64,000 nucleotides of DNA from Sarcocystis neurona (taxonomy: Eukaryota > Apicomplexa > Conoidasida > Eucoccidiorida > Sarcocystidae): positions 1,303,449 to 1,367,448 of the forward strand of contig KL647303.1 in assembly GCA_000727475.1 (NCBI GenBank), in the 5' to 3' direction. The notes under the pieces are model-generated. The model saw only the letters and a list, made by a program, of their open reading frames with translations. It was not told where the DNA came from and did no database searches. The number at the start of each line of letters is the position of its first letter. Position 1 is the first letter of the stretch. Made by a program: the position numbers and the translations under genes. Shown piece by piece: positions 57,001 to 64,000 of the stretch.

Positions 57001-57634
57001 CTCCCTTACGCAGCTCACGTTCAAAGCACGCTTCGATCGCTCTGTCGTGAAACTGGGTTTCGTCTCGTGACTTATCCTGTTTCGGTTCCCCGACTGAGTG
57101 ACTGTCAGGTTCTCTGCTATGAAGGAAAGGGCTAAGGTCTTTCTTCTGATGGTCTTGCTGCTCCTGACCCTGCTCTGTGCTGCATGAACTTGCAGTGGAA
57201 TCATCGTGTTCCTGCTGCTTCAGTAATTCACACCCTTTCACGGTACTCTGGTCACCAGTCTGCGTGTAGGGGACGAAAGGGCGACAGAGTACTCCTGTCT
57301 GCTGTAGCCGTCTCCTTCCGGCAATGCGAGGCTTCGTACATGGGAAATCCGTCGACGCAGTTGGAACTGTTTGGCCATGAGCACGGTGACCGCTATCTCT
57401 AAAGAGCAGTGGACCGTTCTTCCTAAAGGCGTAGGACGAAGCTTCTTCGTTGCTGTTTTCGCTCAACGCCTGGAGCCAGTCCTTACATCGAGAAGTTCTG
57501 AACCCTGCGTTTCTCGATACAAATGGAGATTGTGTGAGGTTCCAACTGGTGTTCACGCGGTTACGCCGACGCGGTGGTGGATACCACTCCTGGTCTTTAT
57601 CGCAGTACATTTTGCCGTCAAATAGATCCTCCAT
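47456..57634 (-). CDS. U2AF2: U2 snRNP auxiliary factor large subunit (U2AF65-like), eight-exon model, about 1,300 aa
   Basis: U2AF65 binds the polypyrimidine tract before 3' splice sites and recruits U2 snRNP in the nucleus. Proposed exons are 57634-55643, 54206-54050, 53368-53060, 52353-52146, 51366-51273, 50845-50682, 50426-50089 and 48096-47456; the summed length is 3,903 nt and every junction keeps phase. Identity rests on four elements: an RS-rich N-terminus, a ligand motif with FWDGFQWV, RRM1 beginning ARRLHVGNLP and ending INRPTEWK, and a C-terminal UHM with EEDYEEILNDILSECNKHG followed across an intron by SRMFDGKPL, which contains the R-x-F motif. Donors include CAG|GTAATC, G|GTAGGT, T|GTAAGC (twice) and A|GTAAGT. 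The acceptor of exon 2 follows a T run. Exons 4-6 are less certain; they replace the region where RRM2 is expected. The human protein has 475 residues, so this one is much longer because of the RS domain and an Ala-rich tail. Confidence 0.8.
50089..50426 (-). CDS. U2AF2: U2AF65-like gene, exon 7: first part of the C-terminal UHM
   Basis: The segment SRVVQVTCPAATDLESEEDY with EEILNDILSECNKHG matches the UHM opening of U2AF65 (human VLCLMNMV followed by [20 protein letters not shown]). It is followed by a strand with RNP1 character (GDVYLEYATCIQADNIIL). The donor A|GTAAGT at 50088 is a perfect consensus. The 5' border is ambiguous. The strongest acceptor is CTTTCTTCTCTACAG, with the exon starting at 50317 in phase 0, which would need one more small exon before it. 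The start at 50426 (ACCAG|A) joins directly to exon 6 in phase. Confidence 0.8.
50682..50845 (-). CDS. U2AF2: U2AF65-like gene, exon 6 (probable)
   Basis: After the acceptor CTGCCGCAG the frame encodes IFEQFLANACILPKREL, RALLYKTN and finally LPRQALLIRG, ending CGTGG|GTGAAT in phase 2. The entry phase (0) fits exon 5. It may be the remainder of a degenerate RRM2 (helix, then strand), but no RNP1 motif is visible. It could be an exon of another form, but no competing frame is as long here. Confidence 0.5.
51273..51366 (-). CDS. U2AF2: U2AF65-like gene, exon 5 (probable)
   Basis: A CTGCAG acceptor and a GGT|GTAAGC donor bound 94 nt encoding ELVGRQLIAQRTVHLPFDLV and a following helix. The segment RTVHLPFD could be the first strand of a divergent RRM2. 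The donor is of the same form as that of exon 4, and phase is kept on both sides. Confidence 0.5.
52146..52353 (-). CDS. U2AF2: U2AF65-like gene, exon 4 (probable): linker after RRM1
   Basis: The acceptor CTTTCGCGCAG and the donor T|GTAAGC bound a 208-nt open segment encoding IQRLSHLPVHTVPVAAYGYTP and then an Ala/Ser/Leu-rich helix. Phases match exon 3 (with the donor chosen there) and exon 5. The proline/valine-rich stretch is comparable in position and character to the linker between RRM1 and RRM2 of animal U2AF65, which is inference. Confidence 0.55.
53060..53368 (-). CDS. U2AF2: U2AF65-like gene, exon 3: body of RRM1
   Basis: The exon begins NLPLHIEEITEESFKQHLW, completing RNP2 (LHVGNL). 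It has an RNP1-like GGNYGFMEM with a single aromatic and the helix SSVEEAHAALRLDG, and ends with INRPTEWK, closely parallel to human RRM1 (IRRPHDYQ). The 5' border (CGCCGCAG|GC) is certain from phase. The 3' border is chosen as C|GTATAT because it is the only nearby GT that keeps the next exon open; it is a weak donor, so the last few codons are uncertain. Confidence 0.85.
54050..54206 (-). CDS. U2AF2: U2AF65-like gene, exon 2: ligand motif and start of RRM1
   Basis: A long T run ending CTGCAG gives a strong acceptor at 54207-54212. The exon encodes FWDGFQWV (residues 682-689), comparable to the YWDVPPPGF segment of human U2AF65 that docks into U2AF35, then NATRRARRLHVG, matching the human QARRLYVG that opens RRM1. 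It ends G|GTAGGT in phase 1, splitting the glycine codon of RNP2, and joins exactly to exon 3. Confidence 0.87.
55643..57634 (-). CDS. U2AF2: U2AF65-like gene, exon 1: RS-rich N-terminal domain (664 codons)
   Basis: The exon starts at a true ATG (MEDLFDGKMYCDKDQEWY) and ends at CAG|GTAATC in phase 0; the frame runs on only 12 codons into the intron. From about residue 230 onward it is dominated by Arg-Ser and Ser-Arg dipeptides, the hallmark of SR-type splicing factors. Near residues 581-589 a basic stretch followed by Trp (WWKRKIW) resembles a U2AF ligand motif, which is inference. A run of five Asp lies close to the end. There are no homopolymeric Gln or Ala runs, unlike genes in the repeat-rich half of the window. 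Confidence 0.85.
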
Positions 57635-59849
57635 CGTTGCAAAATGAGTGCAACCTTACCAAAAAAACGAACTAGTATCTAACCTAGGCTATATGGGCTC
57701 CAAAAGTGACACACTACAGTCGTCGACTCGACAACATATTGAGTTACTCCCTTTCCAATTGTGTACTTTGAAGTCACTGTAGATGTGCTTTACGCCCTGT
57801 ACGGAGTGATGCGGCATAGAATTTTATCGTGCTTCCTACGAGGGCAAAACACAGCAAATAAAACGAAGTATCAATTTGTAATATCGAGAAGCACTAGCAC
57901 AGTTGTTTAGTTTTGGGTTCTAAAAAGGTCTGATTCAGGTCAGTGTGTTCCTCAGAACGAATATCTTGTTGTCAGAGCTGAAATTCTCAAAGACAGTGAA
58001 TGATATGCCGCTGCGTTTTGGCTCACCTCCCAGTATTTGTTTAAAGTTACCTTGAGGTCTGCTTCAGACCTTTCTACGCAGGCGTGTAGAGATAATTACG
58101 CCTACACTCCTGCGAGGCAATGTGCGTGAATATCTTTTGCATCAGAAAGTGTACTGGTGCTTTACGTCTTGAACATTTCAGTGGATGAACTCGCAAGAGA
58201 TTGCTAAGCGATTATAGACCTGCATAACTTTGGGATGTTCAGCGCAGGAAGAGATAAAACAGAAACGAATCCTACGGATAGCAAAGCTCGCCTGTAACCT
58301 GTTTTCACGAAAGAACGTTTCATGTCAAGGCAAAGTTAAGGCGGTCAAATGGTATGCGCCAAGACAAGCCAAATCTGGTGCGTACGTGTATTACAACTTC
58401 GAAAGTGTACCGGTTGTGGACGCAAATGTGTATACATGCGTACATGGAAGTCTATGTGCAGGCGTGGTCACACATATCTGTGCCCACGAGTAGAAACGTA
58501 AAAATGTGAAAGTATTGTAAGGAATTAGACCAAAACGGATCCAGGTCGTTAAAAGAACTTACGTCAAAGCAGAACTATGCACCTGCGAACAGAAGGCAAC
58601 CAACCTTAGACGGTAGCAGACTATGAACTCATACGGTAACAGCACACACTCGCCCTAGAGAATGTGCGCGGCCATGTGTGTATAAAGACTGCAAAAGCCA
58701 CTAAGTCACCTGTTAAGCAGGAAAAGTCTAGGGCTTCTTTTCTTGAGTCAAAGCGAAAGCCAACGATGGATGCTCACGACCAGTGCCATGAAGAAAGACA
58801 CGCGTAAACGCAAGAAAGGTAGTGGACCTGAGACAACAGACATTTGACAACTCGGCGGAAAATCTCTGTAAATTTTGAATGCAGGCCAACTGGGGTGCGA
58901 CAAGATAAACACATGCATCCATATTGTTACGCATCTGCGCACAGCTCTCTAGGAGTAATGACCACTCGCCGTGCAACGTAAGTCACGTGCAAGCCGTAAT
59001 CCGACACCTTTTTCTCTTATTCATCTTTTCCTTTGCGAGTACGTAGATAAGCGCACTCGAGGGCACGTGGAGAAGTCGCAGGACATGAGAGGAGGCAAGT
59101 GAATTCCAGACGAAATTGTTCATCGCCTGGGAACTTGATTCCACATTCTATTCTCCCATGTTTGAGCCTCTGTGGCTCTGCAGCGTTTAATTAGTTACAA
59201 AGGGAATGAAGACCAGCTTTCATATGGGTAGATCAGTGGTACACGCCCGCACCGATCCAGGTATGTCCCCTGTGATCTGTGCGAGCTGTCAGTTCGGTTC
59301 CCAGCTCTCCTGCAGATTCGATGTCAAAAGAGGTACCGCAGCGACTACCCCAGAGGACGAGTTTCATGCAGTTCGCCCTTCTAGTAGCAATCCTTCCTAC
59401 TTTGTCTCACAAAACTTCCTGCGTATTACTCGTGAAATTTCGTGTTGGTGTCATTATGCCGGCCGCATCCGCGTCATCTGCTTGTGTTGTCAGTTCTGCT
59501 TCCCCCGGCTCTCGTGTTCACCCCGGTCCACTGATTGGAAGACGCACTTACGACGTCTAGCATCGAAAATTTTAACCTTGTTCACTGACCACAATCCGTC
59601 TTCTCAGTAGATTTCTGCAAATATTTCAGTCGCATTACGCCTGCGTGCTGCGCCGGAGCTGTCCAGCCTACTTTACCGTGCCACGAAACACCCGCCTACA
59701 CTGTGCAGTCTCTTTATTTACCACCTGGTTGAACGAGTCATTCAATTGTCTGATGGTATATAAATTGTTCTTACTAAGTCTGCTTATTTGGTTCTAACAC
59801 TTTTTTTTCGCTTGTTATAGCACTACGTATCCCCAGCGTAACGTTCATA
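57635..59849. other. upstream of the U2AF65-like gene, no gene recognised
   Basis: The first 600 bases before the U2AF65-like ATG contain no long frame and presumably hold its promoter. A plus frame at 59279-59560 contains TSFMQFALLVAILPTLSHKT, signal-peptide-like, overlapped by a second frame. It has no supported start and is left as an observation. Confidence 0.4.
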
Positions 59850-59850
59850 C

Positions 59851-60188
59851 GATGCGAGCGTTCAGCAGCTTACGTCTGGAACAGCATAGTACCCGTGTGA
59901 GTAAATATGCATTCCTACGAGGGCCTCCATACATATGTGTACGCATCACTCGAATTGTGTCAGATACGTTGCCACCTGTGAGTACGACAGCGCTGGCATG
60001 CGGCGACAAGGCACTGGACGATGCGAGCGTTCACCAGCTCACGTCGGGAACTGCATAGTACCCCTGTGAGTAAATACGCATTCCTATGAAGGCCTCCATA
60101 TATATGTGTACGCGTCACTCGCATTGTGTCAGATACCTTACCACCTGTGAGTATGGCAGCGCTGCCTTGCGCACATAAGGGAATGGAC
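59851..60188. repeat. tandem duplication of 169 bp, about 85% identical
   Basis: Copy one starts GATGCGAGCGTTCA at 59851 and copy two starts with the same bases at 60020. Shared landmarks include GAGTAAATA(T/C)GCATTCCTA, TATGTGTACGC and TTGTGTCAGATAC. It lies in the repeat-poor part of the window. Confidence 0.85.
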
Positions 60189-61900
60189 ACACACACAAGA
60201 TGGAGTCGCTTGCCACCGAGCTGTATACTATGTCGTGATTTACAAGCAGGAGCTGACAGGGCCGCCTGTACACATGTAGCAGTACGTGGCGCAGATGACG
60301 TTGCGCGTACGTACTTTTACGCTTGAATCTGCGTACCTTCGTGCCTGCACCTCAACGTATGCAGAACGGTCGGGATCTAGACAAATATACTATGATTGTA
60401 CTACTGCAGAACCTTACATAGTGCACTCATATATGTAGGTAAGGGTAGATAAGGTAAAACCCTTCTATAGCTCACTTGACCAACGGAGCAGTGTTTGTGG
60501 TATTTGCGCCCAAAATGGCACACGTGGCAAGAGCAGAATAGAGGCAGTGTAGCCGAATGGCAATTACCTAGGGTGTCCGAATGCAGTGAAGAGGCCCTCG
60601 TAAAAGATTTGTGTCCTAAGCATCATACCACCGCTGAAACACACCACCGGTCCTACTGAAAAGGAAAGCAGATCAGCTGCTCTTTATTTGAACCAGCTGC
60701 TGTACAACCGCGGCAGAATCTCACACTAGACCGTCGTTATATGTAGGCAAACCACCAGCAACAGTCAGAGAAAGCACAGAAGAGCGTGGACCTCTCCTGC
60801 TGGTGAGGACACGGTGGTGTACTTTTCAATAGATATTGCATCTTTAGATGGATACGAATGTGTGTGTAGTCGCCCACGTCCCTTGATGTTGGTATGTGCT
60901 ATTGGACGGTATATATCTACTAAAGTACCCGCCCGTCACTCACTCGGAATATACAGACGTACAGGGGTACCTGCAGCTATTCGCGAGTCGAGATGATTTT
61001 CCAGAATACGTACTCACAAGCATTCATCATACGTGCCCTCCCAGGTGCATCGTCAGGTACATCGTCGAGCAGCGCAAAAGGTAGAGACCTCAAGCTTCAA
61101 GTATCCCTAAACGTGGCGAACACGCGACAGTAGTAGCAGCCTGCGTAGAAAGACGGATAACAGGGCATTACTGCCTATATCCCCATCGGCTGCTGAAGTA
61201 GAAATCTGGTACTGAATCACGACACGCTGCGCTGTGTGGGAATATATTGTTGTGTCCCACTTGTCGAACAACCGTACACGTGGGTGCGATGGGTTGTATA
61301 TGGGTGCATACCTGCACACGTCAACACACACGTGCTTCGTCTTCCACACCTCGGTGCTCGCCATCTGCGTAAACGTGTGCTAGTCAACATGCACAGGAAG
61401 TTACCTCCATCTGGACACACAGCAGGTTGTTACTCACGCAAAGCCCCTTCATGACAAGCATTCAGACATCGTACCTTCATACCCCCGCCTTAAATTTTGC
61501 TTCAGATTGTGCGTGTGTAAGTTGAACTCGAATTTATGATACAGTACGTAGAGCGTGAATCTGGATATTCCCGACATCTGCAAGAACACCTTTTCTGATA
61601 CAGACTTTATCTCCTTCACTGTGTTTTACGGATCTCCCTGTGCGGAAGGCATTCAAAATTACTGGTGCCCTTCCTGGAGTTATGCTGCACAAGCAACGAA
61701 GCACGCACACGTTTCACCAGTTCCAGTGCAGACCAGCGTTGCCAGAGTAGGTAAAACACGCGTTAAAATTTAATGAATGTGGAACACCCGCCCGTCTACA
61801 GCAGCTTCTGTAGGGGAGAAAACTGATTATTAGCACTTTAATCATATCGGACAAGAAGGTATAGCTGCAACAATTTTGGTGGACACGAAAAGACACGTTG
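60189..61900. other. plain sequence, no gene recognised
   Basis: Only short frames on both strands. No splice-bounded coding segment could be supported. Confidence 0.45.
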
Positions 61901-62890
61901 TACTTGGAAGCGGCCTCTTGTGGTTGTGAACGACCATCTCAACTCAACAACAGTTCTGCGCCGTAGCTGGCAGAACAGGTTGCCGCGTACATCTACAAAA
62001 GATTGTCACTTCGAGTGGAAGCACTTCGCCCGAGAGAGATCACACTGACAGGTGACGCACCAGTGGTGGCCATTTTCAACTCAACCGTTCAGTGTAAAAT
62101 CTGTGAGGAAAGACCTCCAAGCGAAAGCAATCCTTTGTGTGTGCAAGGAACCCTTGTCGCGTAAGTGCGGCCTTGTCGTAGCAGATTATAGTGTCGACTG
62201 CGGAACAGTTCGTCCGAATAGTCAAAGATAACGCTTGACAGACAGAAATCCTCTACACACGTGTTCTCCTATGTGGCTGGTAAGCAAGCTGCTTGTTGGT
62301 CGTTACGTTTTCAACATTACAGCAAGGTAGTCTGTACATCACAGCAGTGGCTATCTCCGAGGACTGGTGAACAGCTTCCGTGACATCGCAGTGCACAACA
62401 TTGGCAAGGTAGACTGGCATTAACAAGTTTCGTTACGTACGCGGAAAGGCACATTTCTGTAGGCTTGTGGGTTATTAGCAAAGAACAAGCCTTCCATCGA
62501 AAAAGAGCACCAATCTCTTCAATTGCAAGAAAACCACCCTCTTCAATTGCAGGAGAATCGATCCTTTCTAGCTGTGATTTCTCCTAGCCATACACAGCCG
62601 CATGCACTTTAGAGCAGTTCGACTTACTACCAGAAAGCAGGTTACGTCTCCATACGCCTTCGCTCTGATGAATTGTCTCGGCTCACAAGCAGTTCTTCAT
62701 ATTAGCGAAAAACGATACCTTCAGTGCATCAGTATTCGTGGCAGCTTATGCTTGTGGTTGTTGCTCCAATGAAAAAAAAGTGGTATCGACCTCTTTGCTT
62801 ACAACCACAATGAGTCAAGGACAGGTTTTTACAATGGAGAAGGCCCGCCACTTCAACAATTTAATCTGTCAATGAAAAATACTACGTGCC
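61901..62890. other. ORF-poor island, possibly a decayed element
   Basis: No frame of 60 codons is open on either strand between 61897 and 62892, unlike nearly all the rest of the window. CAACTCAAC occurs at 61940 and 62079, and CTCTTCAATTGCA occurs twice at 62515-62552. On the minus strand near 62030-62080 the text HHWCVTCQCDLSRAKC recalls a zinc-binding C-x2-C as in retroelement integrases, but stops surround it and the match is too short to name an element. Confidence 0.3.
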
Positions 62891-63025
62891 TTCTAACAGC
62901 GTTTAGCCGTGTATGCACGTAGAACACTTTCAACCGTCAGGTAGCCTCTTTCCCGGTTGCACAGGCAAGGGCGGTTACCCATCTGCATAAGAGCTGCAAA
63001 AGTTCGCTTGCGCCTTGGACCCAGG

Positions 63026-64000
63026 TTAATCGACGGTGTCCGGAGGTGGTGAGACCAGCACGGGAACGTATACGGCAGCAGCACTCAGTGACATTGCCAT
63101 AGAGCTGCCGCTGGTAGGGAAAGCATTACCACTTCCAAAAGTGCGCACAGAAGCGATAAACGGAGAGCTCGTTTGAGCAATGGTAGTCGGGCATGGGCAT
63201 ACACGAGTGTAAACAGACGGCACGCCTCTATATCTACACATGCGCATGTCTACATATATGCCAGTACACATGTACGGGTATATATCGGCGTATGTATGTA
63301 CACGAATGTACGCACACTATTAACGGCATATGTACACACACATACATGTGTACGACAATGCACAAGCGAATCTCTGCACCGAGCGCGGATGCTCATAGAA
63401 CTGAACTCTACAGACGTTGCTTCCTGCTTCAGTTCATTCTGCAGCGTCACGTGTTACCAAAGAAGATGGCAGTGTTCTGCAGCGGCATTCTATTGATGCA
63501 GGAAAGGCGTACACACTCCACCTAGACACAAAAACATGTACGCATGTACGCGTGCTGAATATGCACGCCTCCTTTGCGGTACACATGAAACCATTTACAG
63601 TTATATATAAAGGTATGCGTCTACATATGTATGCGTCTCTCCATATATAGGTGTGATATTCATACATATCTACACACATGTAAACACACACATCAATACG
63701 CCCTGGGCTGGCGGTGTGCATCCACTACGATGTTAATTCAATCAGAAAACAGGAACGTGGATATTCATTGGCAGCTGGCAACAAGACCGTGAATACTCAC
63801 TGGACGCTGCTGACGCGGCGCGTGCGCAACGCAAGACGCCAGCAGCTTGTAAAAACAGAGAGAAATTTTTTTTTTCGTTCTTCACCGCAGGGACTACGTT
63901 GCTGCAGGGGTCACACACTGAGACGCTGCAAAGGTTCCTCGTCTAAATGGCGTCTCCCATAATTCACTTCAGGCGTATCCAACCGACTTCACCCTCCCCC
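63026..64000. other. mixed sequence, no gene recognised
   Basis: A minus frame ending at 63026 reads SSPFIASVRTFGSGNAFPTS and SMAMSLSAAAVYVPVLVSPP before a stop; it could be a last exon, but its acceptor is poor. A plus-strand T run with TTCACCGCAG at 63865-63890 looks like an acceptor and is followed by 56 bases to a stop in one frame. Confidence 0.35.

Noticed and set aside
58230..58493. 87-codon plus frame upstream of the U2AF65-like gene
   Set aside because: It opens with a non-ATG codon, has no splice borders and matches no family.
60540..60615. tRNA-like text (GTAGCCGAATGGC, resembling a D-arm)
   Set aside because: There is no T-loop GTTCRANNC at the expected distance and no acceptor-stem pairing.
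63891..63946. Possible last exon after a T-run acceptor (TTTTTTTTTCGTTCTTCACCGCAG)
   Set aside because: Only 18 codons (ending QRFLV) before a stop, no upstream partner, and the T run alone could be chance.
1..64000. Internal telomere-like arrays (TTTAGGG)n
   Set aside because: Such arrays are known in repeat-rich segments of Eimeria chromosomes, so I looked for them; no run of two or more units was seen.

Overview
The window looks like nuclear DNA of an apicomplexan parasite, most probably an Eimeria species. The reasons are the very dense, imperfect CAG/CTG repeats (giving Gln, Ala and Ser runs on one strand and Leu and Cys runs on the other), protein-coding genes split by introns with GT..AG borders, and conserved enzymes swollen by homopolymeric inserts. 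Alternation of repeat-rich and repeat-poor chromosome segments is known for Eimeria tenella. The species cannot be fixed from sequence alone.

Two genes can be identified with confidence, both on the minus strand. At 19493-22144 lies a single-exon COQ5/UbiE methyltransferase of ubiquinone biosynthesis, 883 residues long, in which Ala- and Gln-rich inserts separate every block of the methyltransferase fold. At 47456-57634 lies a split gene for the large subunit of the splicing factor U2AF (U2AF65). It has an RS-rich first exon of 664 codons, a WD-containing U2AF ligand motif, a first RRM, an atypical middle section, and a C-terminal UHM that keeps its R-x-F motif. The eight-exon model given here keeps one reading phase through all junctions.

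Layout: about 1-48.3 kb is repeat-rich. It holds blocks of CAG or CTG repeats whose orientation flips every 0.5-1.5 kb, long purine or pyrimidine tracts (0.97-1.34 and 18.44-19.49 kb), TA/TG/CA-rich tracts (2.4-2.7, 23.9-27.3, 32.4-37.0, 39.6-41.2 kb) and several tandem repeats. About 48.3-64 kb is nearly free of trinucleotide repeats. The border falls inside the last intron of the U2AF65 gene. A four-exon plus-strand gene of unknown function is proposed at 34392-38639. Several isolated exon candidates are listed with low confidence, because in this base composition both strands often read as plausible protein.

The most unexpected signal is at 15869-16229. There, seven or more perfect or near-perfect hairpins follow each other in a stretch with no open frame of 60 codons on either strand and no trinucleotide repeats, so it is a candidate structured RNA. 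No tRNA, rRNA, CRISPR array or intact mobile element was recognised. One ORF-poor island at 61.9-62.88 kb may be a decayed element. COQ5 serves mitochondrial electron transport and U2AF65 serves 3' splice-site recognition; nothing suggests that the two are functionally linked.
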